64,000 nucleotides of DNA from JBBDSH01 sp040905045 (GTDB lineage Bacteria; Pseudomonadota; Gammaproteobacteria; Eutrophobiales; Eutrophobiaceae): the NCBI GenBank assembly GCA_040905045.1, contig JBBDSH010000081.1:26905-90904 (forward strand), written 5' to 3'. Made by a program: the position numbers and the translations under genes. The notes under the pieces were generated by a model that had not been told where the DNA came from, ran no database searches, and saw only the letters and a program-made list of their open reading frames with translations. Within the stretch, counting starts at the first letter, position 1. Every line of letters begins with the position of its first letter. Positions 55,367 through 63,939 of this stretch are shown in pieces.

Positions 55367-55789
55367 TTATCGGCCCGAACGCCTTTTCAAACGCCGAATC
55401 GTCTGCAACTGTGCCACGGTCTCCGCCAACTGTGCCTGGGCCTTGGCGTAATCAATCTCGGCATCGCGCTCGTGGAATTGCCTTTCCGCCTCTTCCTTGG
55501 CCTTGAGCACGGCGGCCTCGTCCAGATCCTCTGCCCGCTGGGCGGTGTCGGAAAGCACCGTAACCACACTGGGCTGAACCTCCAGCATGCCGCCGGAAAC
55601 ATAAAAGGCCTCTTCCTCCCCGTCGGGAATTTTCACCCGCACTTCTCCCGGTCCGAGCTGGGTGACCAGGGGTGTATGCCCCGGAGCAATACCCAGTTCG
55701 CCGAGCAGCGCCGGGGCGAATACCATTTCCGCTTCACCGGAGAAGATCTCCTTTTCGGCACTGACGATGTCGACCTGTATGGTTGCCAT
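55367..55789 (-). CDS. atpC: F1Fo ATP synthase subunit epsilon
   Basis: A 140-residue epsilon subunit: the N-terminal beta sandwich (TIQVDIVSAEKEIFSGEAEMVFAPALLGELGIAPGHTPLV) and a C-terminal helical hairpin rich in charged residues (AAVLKAKEEAERQFHERD). It links the gamma rotor to the c ring and inhibits ATP hydrolysis. It lies 14 bp after atpD. Confidence 0.97.
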   Translation of the reverse strand: MATIQVDIVSAEKEIFSGEAEMVFAPALLGELGIAPGHTPLVTQLGPGEVRVKIPDGEEEAFYVSGGMLEVQPSVVTVLSDTAQRAEDLDEAAVLKAKEEAERQFHERDAEIDYAKAQAQLAETVAQLQTIRRLKRRSGR

Positions 55790-55803
55790 ATGCGTGTCCT
55801 GAC

Positions 55804-57186
55804 TTAAAGGTTCTTGGCCTTTTCCACGGCTTCTTCGATGGTACCGACCATGTAGAAGGCCTGCTCGGGCAGATCGTCATATTCACCGTTGACGATGCCC
55901 TTGAAGCCCTTGATGGTGTCCTTGAGGGAAACGTATTTACCCGGTGAACCGGTAAACACCTCTGCGACAAAGAACGGCTGCGACAGGAAGCGCTGGATCT
56001 TGCGCGCCCTGGCCACCAGCAGTTTATCCTCTTCGGAAAGCTCATCCATGCCGAGGATGGCGATAATGTCGCGCAGTTCCTTGTACCGCTGCAGGGTGTT
56101 CTGCACGGCACGGGCGGTATCGTAATGATCCTGGCCCACAACCAGCGGTTCCAGCTGACGGCTGGTGGAATCCAGCGGATCCACGGCCGGATAGATGCCC
56201 AGTTCGGCGATCTGCCTGGAGAGCACGACGGTGGCGTCCAGATGCGCGAAGGTGGTCGCCGGTGACGGGTCGGTGAGGTCGTCCGCCGGCACGTACACGG
56301 CCTGGATGGAGGTGATGGAGCCGGTCTTGGTGGAGGTAATGCGTTCCTGCAGCTTGCCCATTTCCTCGGCCAGTGTCGGCTGATAACCCACCGCCGACGG
56401 CATGCGCCCCAGCAGTGCGGACACCTCGGTACCGGCCAGGGTGAAACGGTAGATATTGTCGACGAAGAACAGCACGTCGCGGCCCTCGTCGCGGAATTTC
56501 TCCGCCAGGGTCAGGCCGGTCAGGCCGACACGCAGGCGGTTACCCGGCGGCTCGTTCATCTGGCCGTATACCAGCGATACCTTGTCGAGGACATTGGAAT
56601 CCTTCATTTCATGATAGAAATCGTTGCCTTCGCGGGTCCGCTCGCCGACGCCGGCGAACACGGAATAGCCGCTGTGCTCGATGGCGATATTGCGGATCAG
56701 TTCCATCATGTTCACGGTCTTGCCGACGCCGGCACCACCGAACAGGCCGACCTTACCACCCTTGGCAAAGGGACAGACGAGATCGATAACCTTGATACCG
56801 GTTTCCAGCAGTTCCGTCGCCGGGCTGAGTTCCGTGAATGCAGGCGCCTGCCGGTGAATCGGCATCTTCTCATCGGTATCGATGGGTCCGGCATCGTCAA
56901 TGGACTCGCCCAGCACATTCATAATGCGACCCAGGGTTTTGATCCCGACGGGAACGCTGATCGCGTCACCGGTGTTGTTCACCTTGAGGCCGCGCTGCAA
57001 ACCGTCGGTGGTGCCCAGTGCAATGGTTCGCACTACACCGTCACCCAGCTGCTGCTGAACCTCGAGGGTTGTCTCGATGCCTTCACCCTCCACGATCAAT
57101 GCGTCATAGATCTTGGGGATCGCATCGCCGGGAAACTCCACGTCCACGACGGCACCGATAATTTGTACGATATTTCCGGAACTCAT
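55804..57186 (-). CDS. atpD: F1Fo ATP synthase subunit beta
   Basis: A 460-residue catalytic beta subunit. The P-loop GGAGVGKTVNMMELI is near residue 150, GERTREGNDFY near 190, the Walker B-like DVLFFVDNIYRFT near 240 and PAVDPLDSTSR near 340. It binds and turns over ATP at the alpha/beta interface. The start has AGAGGA about 9 nt upstream. It is preceded by a 133-bp gap with a heptamer hairpin that separates it from atpG. Confidence 0.98.
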   Translation of the reverse strand: MSSGNIVQIIGAVVDVEFPGDAIPKIYDALIVEGEGIETTLEVQQQLGDGVVRTIALGTTDGLQRGLKVNNTGDAISVPVGIKTLGRIMNVLGESIDDAGPIDTDEKMPIHRQAPAFTELSPATELLETGIKVIDLVCPFAKGGKVGLFGGAGVGKTVNMMELIRNIAIEHSGYSVFAGVGERTREGNDFYHEMKDSNVLDKVSLVYGQMNEPPGNRLRVGLTGLTLAEKFRDEGRDVLFFVDNIYRFTLAGTEVSALLGRMPSAVGYQPTLAEEMGKLQERITSTKTGSITSIQAVYVPADDLTDPSPATTFAHLDATVVLSRQIAELGIYPAVDPLDSTSRQLEPLVVGQDHYDTARAVQNTLQRYKELRDIIAILGMDELSEEDKLLVARARKIQRFLSQPFFVAEVFTGSPGKYVSLKDTIKGFKGIVNGEYDDLPEQAFYMVGTIEEAVEKAKNL

Positions 57187-57259
57187 TCTTTTAGTCCTCT
57201 TTAGGCTTCAATTCAAAATTCTCGCTTTCTGCTTTCTGAACCTGTCTCTATTGACCCGA

Positions 57260-57319
57260 CCGTGGCTCGTGGCTGGTGGCTGGTGGCTCGAGACACGAGC
57301 CACAAGCCACGAGCCACGG
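57260..57319. repeat. Heptamer inverted repeat between atpG and atpD
   Basis: The left arm CCGTGGCTCGTGGCT pairs perfectly over 15 bp with the right arm's AGCCACGAGCCACGG, with GGTGGCT units between. The outer end touches the atpG stop codon (57320-57322). Confidence 0.92.
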
Positions 57320-58183
57320 TTAAACGGCTGCCGCCCCGCCAACGATCTCGGACAGCTCCTGTGTAATCGCGGCCTGGCGTTCCTTGTTGTAGATCAACTG
57401 CAGTTCATCAATCATGCCTTCGGCGTTATCGGAGGCGCTCTTCATTGCGACCATGCGCGCCGCCTGTTCGCAGGCGATATTTTCCACCACGCCCTGATAG
57501 ACCAGGGATTCGATATAGCGCTGCAGGAGGTGATCCAGTACTTCCTTGGCATCGGGCTCATAGATGTAGTCCCAGTGATGCTTCAGATCCTCGTCTTCCC
57601 CGGGTTCTACCGGAAGTATCTTCTCCACGGCGGGCTGCTGGGTCATGGAATTGATAAACTGGTTGGAAACCAGATAAAGCTCGTCAATGTTTTCCTCCAT
57701 ATAGGAATCCAGCATAACCTTGACCGCGCCGATGAGATTATCCAGCCCGGGTTCATCCCCGATATGGGTCTTCTGGGCGATAATGTTGCCGCCAAAGCGG
57801 GAAAAAAATCCCACGGCCTTGCTGCCGATTATGCTCAAATCCAGTTCTATACCGTCATCCCGCCAGTCCTTCATGCGCCGCAGGACATCCCGGAACAGAT
57901 TCGAGTTCAGGCCGCCGCACAGCCCCCGGTCGGTGGAGATAATAATCAGGCCGACCCGCCGGGTTTCCTCACGCTCAATCAGGAAGGGGTGTTTGTATTC
58001 CGGGTTGGCGTAACCAAGATGAGCAATCACATTTCGAATCTTGTCGGCGTAGGGACGCGCCGCGCGCATGCGATCCTGTGCCTTGCGCATCTTGCTCGCC
58101 GCAACCATTTCCATGGCCTTGGTGATCTTCTGCGTATTCTTGACGCTGGCGATCTTGCCCCGGATTTCTTTTGTTGATGCCAT
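57320..58183 (-). CDS. atpG: F1Fo ATP synthase subunit gamma
   Basis: A 287-residue central-stalk subunit. The N-terminal helix begins STKEIRGKIASVKNTQKITKAMEMVAASKM and the C-terminal helix includes RMVAMKSASDNAEGMIDELQLIYNKERQAAITQEL. DRGLCGGLNSNLFR marks the middle Rossmann-like part. It rotates inside the alpha3beta3 ring. The start codon is directly preceded by heptamer units (TTACTCG on plus), which replace the usual ribosome-binding region; only a weak GAG is present. Confidence 0.97.
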   Translation of the reverse strand: MASTKEIRGKIASVKNTQKITKAMEMVAASKMRKAQDRMRAARPYADKIRNVIAHLGYANPEYKHPFLIEREETRRVGLIIISTDRGLCGGLNSNLFRDVLRRMKDWRDDGIELDLSIIGSKAVGFFSRFGGNIIAQKTHIGDEPGLDNLIGAVKVMLDSYMEENIDELYLVSNQFINSMTQQPAVEKILPVEPGEDEDLKHHWDYIYEPDAKEVLDHLLQRYIESLVYQGVVENIACEQAARMVAMKSASDNAEGMIDELQLIYNKERQAAITQELSEIVGGAAAV

Positions 58184-58252
58184 TACTCGTTACTCGTGGT
58201 TCGTGGTTCGTGGTTCGTGGTTCGAGATGCGAGCCACCAGCCACGAGCCACT
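58184..58252. repeat. Heptamer repeat abutting the atpG start codon
   Basis: Two TTACTCG-like units, four TGGTTCG units, AGATGCG, then AGCCACC, AGCCACG and AGCCACT. The first unit begins at the base next to the atpG initiation codon, so the translation-start region of atpG is repeat DNA. It lies between atpA and atpG. Confidence 0.9.
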
Positions 58253-58281
58253 GTTAAACATTGGCGTATTAAACGACATGC

Positions 58282-59823
58282 TTACCATGTATTATTTTTC
58301 TTAAATTCTTCAATGCTCGACTTCAGTTCAGCTGCGACCTCGTCGTTGTATTCTCCCTTTTCATTGATCCTGGCCATGAGGTCCTTTTTCTCGCTGTTCA
58401 TAAAGCTGTGCAGCGCGGTCTCGAAGTCGCCGATCTTCTCCATTTCAATATCGTCCAGGAAAGCGTTCTCCACCGCGTACAGACTCACCGCCATCTCGGC
58501 CACGTCCAGCGGCGAATACTGCTTCTGCTTCATCAGCTCCATGACCCGTTGGCCGCGTTCCAGCTGCTTGCGTGTGGACTCGTCCAGATCCGAGGCGAAC
58601 TGGGCGAAGGCCGCCAGTTCGCGATACTGGGCCAAGGCCAGTCGAATACCGCCGCCCAGCTTCTTAATAATAGGGGTCTGCGCGGCGCCGCCGACACGGG
58701 ACACGGACAGGCCGGCATTGATGGCCGGGCGGAAACCGGAGTTGAACAGATCCGTTTCCAGATAGATCTGGCCGTCGGTAATGGAAATCACGTTGGTGGG
58801 TACGAAGGCGGACACGTCACCGGCCTGGGTTTCGATAATAGGCAGCGCGGTCAGGGAACCGGTCTTGCCCTTGATCTTGCCGTTGGTAATCTTCTCCACG
58901 TACTCGGCATTGATCCGGGAGGCGCGTTCCAGAAGCCGGGAGTGCAGGTAGAACACATCGCCGGGATAGGCCTCGCGTCCCGGCGGACGCCGCAGCAACA
59001 GGGACACCTGGCGATAGGCCCAGGCCTGCTTGGTCAGATCATCATAGATGATCAGCGCATCCTCGCCACGGTCCCGGAAATATTCGCCCATGGCGCAGCC
59101 GGAATAAGGTGCGATGTACTGCATGGCGGCGGAGTCGGAAGCCGGGGTGGCGACCACGATGGTATGCTCCATGGCGCCGTGTTCCTCCAGCTTGCGGATC
59201 ACGGCACTGATACTGGAGGCCTTCTGGCCCACGGCCACGTAGATACACTTAACCCCGGTGCCTTTCTGATTGATGATGGCGTCCACGGCCACGGCGGTCT
59301 TGCCGGTCTGACGGTCGCCGATAATGAGCTCGCGCTGCCCGCGGCCGATGGGCACCATGGAATCGATGGACTTCAGTCCCGTCTGCACGGGTTGCGACAC
59401 CGACTGCCTGGCGATAACACCCGGCGCGATCTTTTCGATGGGGGAACTCTCCGATGTCTCGATGGCGCCCTTGCCGTCTATCGGAACACCGAGCGAGTCG
59501 ACCACGCGACCCAGCAGGGCTTCGCCAACCGGTACTTCCAGAATGCGTTTGGTACATTTGGCGGTATCGCCTTCGGAGATGTGCGTGTAATCACCCAGAA
59601 TAACGGAGCCCACGGAATCCCGTTCCAGGTTCAGGGCCAGACCGAAGGTATTGCCGGGAAATTCGATCATCTCGCCCTGCATGACGTCGCTGAGCCCGTG
59701 GATACGGGCGATGCCGTCGCTGAGACTGACCACGGTACCTTCGGTCCGGGCTTCGGTTTCCAGGTCGAAGTCCTTGATTTTCTTTTTTATCAGTTCACTG
59801 ATTTCTGTTGCGCTGATAGACAT
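58282..59823 (-). CDS. atpA: F1Fo ATP synthase subunit alpha
   Basis: A 513-residue regulatory/catalytic-interface subunit. It starts SISATEISELIKKKIKDFDLETEARTEGTV, has the P-loop GDRQTGKTAVAVDAI near residue 170, DALIIYDDLTKQAWAYRQ near 265 and the Arg-finger region in GFRPAINAGLSVSRVGGAAQ near 365. Length equals the family norm. It is followed by a repeat-filled 98-bp gap before atpG. Confidence 0.98.
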   Translation of the reverse strand: MSISATEISELIKKKIKDFDLETEARTEGTVVSLSDGIARIHGLSDVMQGEMIEFPGNTFGLALNLERDSVGSVILGDYTHISEGDTAKCTKRILEVPVGEALLGRVVDSLGVPIDGKGAIETSESSPIEKIAPGVIARQSVSQPVQTGLKSIDSMVPIGRGQRELIIGDRQTGKTAVAVDAIINQKGTGVKCIYVAVGQKASSISAVIRKLEEHGAMEHTIVVATPASDSAAMQYIAPYSGCAMGEYFRDRGEDALIIYDDLTKQAWAYRQVSLLLRRPPGREAYPGDVFYLHSRLLERASRINAEYVEKITNGKIKGKTGSLTALPIIETQAGDVSAFVPTNVISITDGQIYLETDLFNSGFRPAINAGLSVSRVGGAAQTPIIKKLGGGIRLALAQYRELAAFAQFASDLDESTRKQLERGQRVMELMKQKQYSPLDVAEMAVSLYAVENAFLDDIEMEKIGDFETALHSFMNSEKKDLMARINEKGEYNDEVAAELKSSIEEFKKNNTW

Positions 59824-59874
59824 CGCTGTTCCTCACTTGTGAACGTATTGCATTACTTATTTAGCAGGTTATTA

Positions 59875-59976
59875 GTATCCCGACATTCCTCTACGGGACC
59901 GTCGGCCGCATGGATGCGGCCGTCGAGCGTACAGGGATGTATTCACAGCGTGTCCCACAGAGGAATGTCGGGATAC
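59875..59976. repeat. Long inverted repeat with nested hairpin in the atpH-atpA gap
   Basis: GTATCCCGACATTCCTCT (59875-59892) pairs perfectly over 18 bp with 59959-59976. Inside, CGGCCGCAT and ATGCGGCCG form a second hairpin, and the segment CGAGCGTACAGGGATG follows. Its look matches intergenic repeats common in gammaproteobacteria (from memory). It may be a MITE or an RNA structure altering expression within the operon. Confidence 0.88.
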
Positions 59977-60014
59977 TTCCGGTCTCATTAATATGTTCGG
60001 TTTATTCAAAAGGA

Positions 60015-60548
60015 TCACATTAACTTGTTTCTTAATTCATTCAGACGGCCGCGGATGGAGGCATCGATGACTGAATCACCCGCACGGATGACAGCGCCGC
60101 CTATCAGGTGTTCATCCACCCTGGAGGAAATACCGATTTTCTTGCCGTGGCGTTTCGCCATGGCGGAAGAAATCTTTTCTTGCTGGTTATCTTCAAGCTC
60201 AAAAGCGGACACGACTTCCACATCCAGCCTGCCTTCCGCTTCGGCAACCATGGATTCGAACAGCCGCGCCATGTCCGCCGCATACTGGAGACGTTCGGAC
60301 TGCACGAGGATGCGAATGAAATTCCGTACCGAATCATTGAAACTATCACCGCCGATGGCGATGATAATCTCTTCCAGTTGCTCATCACTGACTTTCGGGT
60401 TGTGCAGCAATTGCTGCATGTCCGGATCCGAGACGATATCCGCCAGCAGTTTGAACATGGCCGACCATTGGTCGCGTTCACCCGCCTCGCCGGCGAACTC
60501 GAAGGCCGCCTGGGCGTAAGGCCGTGCAATGGTTGTCTTCTCTAGCAT
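60015..60548 (-). CDS. atpH: F1Fo ATP synthase subunit delta
   Basis: A 177-residue peripheral-stalk subunit beginning MLEKTTIARPYAQAAFEFA; the ATG at 60548 is chosen because homologs start in this way and a longer frame is foreign. DNSVRNFIRILVQSERL-like and GGAVIRAGDSVIDASIRGRLNELRNKL segments match the conserved C-terminal part. It joins the b subunits to the top of F1. It follows atpF by 16 bp. Confidence 0.96.
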   Translation of the reverse strand: MLEKTTIARPYAQAAFEFAGEAGERDQWSAMFKLLADIVSDPDMQQLLHNPKVSDEQLEEIIIAIGGDSFNDSVRNFIRILVQSERLQYAADMARLFESMVAEAEGRLDVEVVSAFELEDNQQEKISSAMAKRHGKKIGISSRVDEHLIGGAVIRAGDSVIDASIRGRLNELRNKLM

Positions 60549-60564
60549 GGTATAGGTCGTCGGA

Positions 60565-61035
60565 TCAGAGTTGGGCGGCGATCTTGTCCAAAACCTCGTT
60601 GTGGGCGTTCCTGTCCACTTCCCGCATGAGGATCTGTTCGGCGCCGGCCAGGGCCAGGACGACAACTTCCTTCTTCAACTCTTCCCGCGTCTGGGTGCGT
60701 TCCTGCTCGATCTCGGCACGCGCCGCCGCCTTCAGGCGTTCGCCCTCGGTCCGGGCGTCGTTCTTGGCCTCCTCGATCAGTTCGTCACCGCGCCGTTGCG
60801 CCTGGGCGATGATGGCGGCGGCTTCCTGCTTGCCTTCTTCCAGCAGCTCAACCTTTTTCTCCTCGGCCTCGGCCAGGGTGATCTGGCCCTTCTCGGCGGC
60901 GGCCAGCCCGTCGGCGATGCGGGCTTCGCGGTCCTGCATCTGCTTGAGCATGTAGGGCCAGACAAACTTCATGGTAAACCACACAAAAACAATGAATGCG
61001 AAGGTCTGCCCAATAAGGGTTGCGTTGAAATTCAC
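60565..61035 (-). CDS. atpF: F1Fo ATP synthase subunit b
   Basis: A 156-residue stator subunit: one N-terminal membrane helix (LIGQTFAFIVFVWFTMKFVWPYML, residues 7-30), followed by a long, highly charged coiled-coil with DREARIADGLAAAEKGQ. Two copies form the peripheral stalk. It lies 45 bp after atpE. Confidence 0.97.
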   Translation of the reverse strand: MNFNATLIGQTFAFIVFVWFTMKFVWPYMLKQMQDREARIADGLAAAEKGQITLAEAEEKKVELLEEGKQEAAAIIAQAQRRGDELIEEAKNDARTEGERLKAAARAEIEQERTQTREELKKEVVVLALAGAEQILMREVDRNAHNEVLDKIAAQL

Positions 61036-61080
61036 TTTATTACCCTCTCAAATCTCGGATTGACTCAGTGACCGGACCTC

Positions 61081-61335
61081 TTACTGCAAATAGGCAAGAA
61101 ACGGATTGGCAAGCGTGAACCACATGCCGATACCGATACCGATCATGGTCACGGCGTCGACCAGACCGGCCACCAGAAACATCTTGCCCTGAAGCATCGG
61201 GGCCAGTTCCGGCTGACGGGCCGAACCCTCAAGGAACTTGCCGCCCAGCACACCGAAACCGATGGCGGTGCCGAAGGCGCCCATACCCAGAACGATCAAC
61301 ACACCCAGGGATGTAAATGCAAGAATGGTTTCCAT
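61081..61335 (-). CDS. atpE: F1Fo ATP synthase subunit c
   Basis: An 84-residue proteolipid with two membrane helices around the polar loop GGKFLEGSARQPEL. The ion-binding carboxylate is D60 in GLVDAVTMIG. Aspartate at this place and the lack of a Na-type Gln/Ser set suggest proton coupling. It lies 43 bp after atpB. Confidence 0.97.
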   Translation of the reverse strand: METILAFTSLGVLIVLGMGAFGTAIGFGVLGGKFLEGSARQPELAPMLQGKMFLVAGLVDAVTMIGIGIGMWFTLANPFLAYLQ

Positions 61336-61378
61336 TATCTCCTCCAGAAAGATTGGTTAAATAAAATCATCGTTAACA

Positions 61379-62266
61379 TTAATGATGCTCGTGAGCCATG
61401 GCCAGGTAGACAATGGTCAGCATCATGAACACAAACGCCTGCAGCGGAATCACCAGGATATGGAACACCGCCCAGACGAAATGCAGGGGTAATTGCCAGA
61501 AGCCCAGCATGGCTATCAACAGGAAGATCAGCTCGGCCGCGTACAGGTTGCCGAACAGCCGCAGGGCCAGCGATACAGGCTTGGCCAGCAGGCTGACGCC
61601 CTCCATCAGGAAGTTGAACGGGATAAACAGCGCCTGAACGAAGGGATTCTTTGAATGAAACGGATGCAGGGTCAGCTCGCCGATAAAACCGCCCAGGCCC
61701 TTCATCTTGATGCTGTAGTAAATGATCAACGCGAATACGGCGATGGAAAGTCCGAAAGTGACATTCGGATCGGTGGTCGGCACCACCTTGAAATAAAGAT
61801 GATGATTTCCGGTAATGGTCTGGGCCAGCAGGGGTAGCCAATCAACCGGCACCAGGTCCATGGTGTTCATGAGTATGACCCAGACGAAAATGGTCAGGGA
61901 CAGGGGCGCGATAAGATCATTCTTGACGTGGAAAATATCCTTGACGTTGCCGTTGACGAACTCCACCACCATCTCGGCGAAATTGTGAAAGCCGTTGGGC
62001 GCTCCCTCCACCGGCCGTCTTGCAACACGATAAAAGACAAACGAGAAGATCATGCCGAGGAAAATGGACCAGCCCAGGGTATCCACATTCACCGACCAGA
62101 AACCCATATCGGAAGCTTCCTGCGGACTCTCCGCCAGCGTCCACTGGGCCTGTTCCAGCACCTTGCCGTCGGCGCGCTCATAGCCGGCCGGCAGCTTCCC
62201 CAGTACCAGATTCTGGAGATGATGCTGAATGTATTCGTTGGATGTCAGTCCTTCTTCACTCGCCAT
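61379..62266 (-). CDS. atpB: F1Fo ATP synthase subunit a
   Basis: A 295-residue membrane subunit with at least five hydrophobic helices. SLALRLFGNLYAAELIFLLIAML carries the essential Arg next to the c ring, and WAVFHILVIPLQAFVFMMLTIVYLAMAHEHH is the terminal helix. It forms the proton half-channels. It starts 33 bp after the atpI stop. Confidence 0.97.
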   Translation of the reverse strand: MASEEGLTSNEYIQHHLQNLVLGKLPAGYERADGKVLEQAQWTLAESPQEASDMGFWSVNVDTLGWSIFLGMIFSFVFYRVARRPVEGAPNGFHNFAEMVVEFVNGNVKDIFHVKNDLIAPLSLTIFVWVILMNTMDLVPVDWLPLLAQTITGNHHLYFKVVPTTDPNVTFGLSIAVFALIIYYSIKMKGLGGFIGELTLHPFHSKNPFVQALFIPFNFLMEGVSLLAKPVSLALRLFGNLYAAELIFLLIAMLGFWQLPLHFVWAVFHILVIPLQAFVFMMLTIVYLAMAHEHH

Positions 62267-62299
62267 GTTCTTGTTCCGGATTGTTCAAACCGTCGCCGG

Positions 62300-62692
62300 T
62301 TAGCGATTCATTAATACGTAGAGTCCCCGAAGGTTCAATATCAACATTAATATATATGTCAAAAAGAACGCCGCTGCATTCAGATTTTCGATCAGCAGGA
62401 AACAGGCGGCGAATATCAATACCGTGGTAATGACCTTGACCGCCTCGCCCACATAAAACCAGCTTACCGCCAGGCGCGCGGATTCGGCCGCAGAATGCCT
62501 GAAGGCGTATCTCGCAAAGCAGGCATTGGGCACGATGTAGGCCAGTCCTCCCAATGCGGAGGACCAGGCTGCCTCGATATCAACGCCGATGGACAACAAC
62601 AGCGCCAGGATAGCCGTGATAATGGCCTCAAAGGCCAGTGTCTTGTAGGCGGCGGCCCTGTTTTTTTGTGTATTATCCTCTGGCCCCGCCAC
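62300..62692 (-). CDS. atpI: ATP synthase accessory protein I
   Basis: A 130-residue protein with four hydrophobic segments and a charged N-terminus (AGPEDNTQKNRAAAYKTL). GGLAYIVPNACFARYAFRH is typical of gammaproteobacterial AtpI, which aids assembly of the c ring. It begins at a GTG (62692) and is the first gene of the atp operon. Confidence 0.9.
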   Translation of the reverse strand: MAGPEDNTQKNRAAAYKTLAFEAIITAILALLLSIGVDIEAAWSSALGGLAYIVPNACFARYAFRHSAAESARLAVSWFYVGEAVKVITTVLIFAACFLLIENLNAAAFFLTYILMLILNLRGLYVLMNR

Positions 62693-63046
62693 GCTGCCTG
62701 CCGTTATACGCCCGGAATATCTGTCTGATTATGATGGTCTTTGGCCATCCAGCCCCCAGACCGGTCAAAGGCGGCAAGTATAAAGAGCAACGCCCCGTGA
62801 ATCAAACGTTGCATTGCACAAACCGGCTTGTGACACCGGTTCATCCCGGGGTGACACCGGCAAGTTGGATGCCGGAGCGAATAAATCACTCTATACATCC
62901 ACTACAAGTGTTTGAATATGAAGGGTCTTAAACAGAGGCCTTCATGCTATCCCGTGATTGGCACAGAAGTGGTATTCAAAATTCCCGTGCGACGGCGGGA
63001 CAAGCGGCAAGTCAGCGAACGGGCGCGGTGAAAAGCAGGGGCACTC
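62693..63046. promoter_or_regulatory. Gap between parB and atpI, presumed atp operon promoter region
   Basis: This 354-bp stretch has no credible gene. The 10-bp direct repeat GTGACACCGG occurs at 62830-62839 and 62851-62860, exactly 21 bp apart (two helical turns), which could mark a regulator site. On the minus strand a TTCAAA and TATAGA pair with a short 15-bp spacer lies near 62890-62920. No convincing promoter could be fixed. Confidence 0.35.
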
Positions 63047-63922
63047 CTATTTGATGTGCTTGAGGATACCGTCCAGCTCATCCAGCGAACTGTAACGGAT
63101 TTCCACGGTACCCTTGCCGCCGCGGCCATGCTTGATGGCCACCGGCGAACCCAGCCGTTCGGCCAGTTCCTCCTCCAGATGGCGAATGTTGGGGTCGGCT
63201 TTTTTTGTCTTGCCCTGCTTTTTTGCCGCCGGGCCGCCGCCCTGGAGTCTTTTCACCAGTGCCTCCGTGGCACGCACCGACAGTCCATGCCGCCGGATCT
63301 GTTTCGCCGCCTCCAGTTGCTGTTCCGGCTTGAGTGACAGGATGGCCCGGCCGTGACCCATTTCAATATCGCCGGCCTCGAGCATCTTTTTCACCTCCGG
63401 CGAGAGTTCCAGCAGACGCAGCATATTGCTGATGGTGGAACGGGACTTGCCCACGGCCTCGGCGATGGTGTCATGGGTCATTTCGAACTCGTCCAGCAGC
63501 CGCGAAATGCCGCGTGCTTCGTCCAGGGGATTGAGATCCTGGCGCTGGATGTTCTCGATCAGCGCCAGGCACATGGCACCGCGGTCGTCGATGCTGCGCA
63601 CCACGGCCGGGATCTCGTGCAGGCCGGCCATCTGTGCCGCGCGCCAGCGCCGTTCACCGGCGATGATCTGATAATTGCCGTCTTCCAGCGGCCGCACCAC
63701 TACCGGCTGCACCACACCCTGGGCCTTGATGGAATCGGCCAGTTCCTGCAGCGCCTCCTGTTTGAAATCGGTACGCGGCTGATAGGGGCTGCGCTGCAGC
63801 AGATCCACCGGAATGGCCCGCAGGATATCGTTGCTGCCGACGCCGGCGATATCATCGACACTGCGCCCGCCCAGCAGGGCATCCAGTCCTTTACCCAGAC
63901 CCCGTTTCTGTTTTGCCGCCAT
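63047..63922 (-). CDS. parB: Chromosome partitioning protein ParB
   Basis: A 291-residue ParB. The N-terminus KRGLGKGLDALLGG is typical, then IPVDLLQRSPYQPRTDF. The CTPase/parS-binding motif GERRWRAAQMAG is near residue 90, and the helix-turn-helix lies in MTHDTIAEAVGKSRSTISNMLRLLEL near 150. The basic C-terminal part dimerises. It binds parS sites and spreads to organise the origin region; no parS site (TGTTTCACGTGAAACA-like) was seen in the window. It lies upstream of atpI, close to the replication origin in many gammaproteobacteria. Confidence 0.97.
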   Translation of the reverse strand: MAAKQKRGLGKGLDALLGGRSVDDIAGVGSNDILRAIPVDLLQRSPYQPRTDFKQEALQELADSIKAQGVVQPVVVRPLEDGNYQIIAGERRWRAAQMAGLHEIPAVVRSIDDRGAMCLALIENIQRQDLNPLDEARGISRLLDEFEMTHDTIAEAVGKSRSTISNMLRLLELSPEVKKMLEAGDIEMGHGRAILSLKPEQQLEAAKQIRRHGLSVRATEALVKRLQGGGPAAKKQGKTKKADPNIRHLEEELAERLGSPVAIKHGRGGKGTVEIRYSSLDELDGILKHIK

Positions 63923-63939
63923 TCGGTTTCTCTCCGGCC

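Noticed and set aside
58408..59991. Long open frame of 527 codons opposite atpA
   Set aside because: It is the antisense shadow of the conserved atpA gene, with low-complexity His/Gly-rich translation and no domain.
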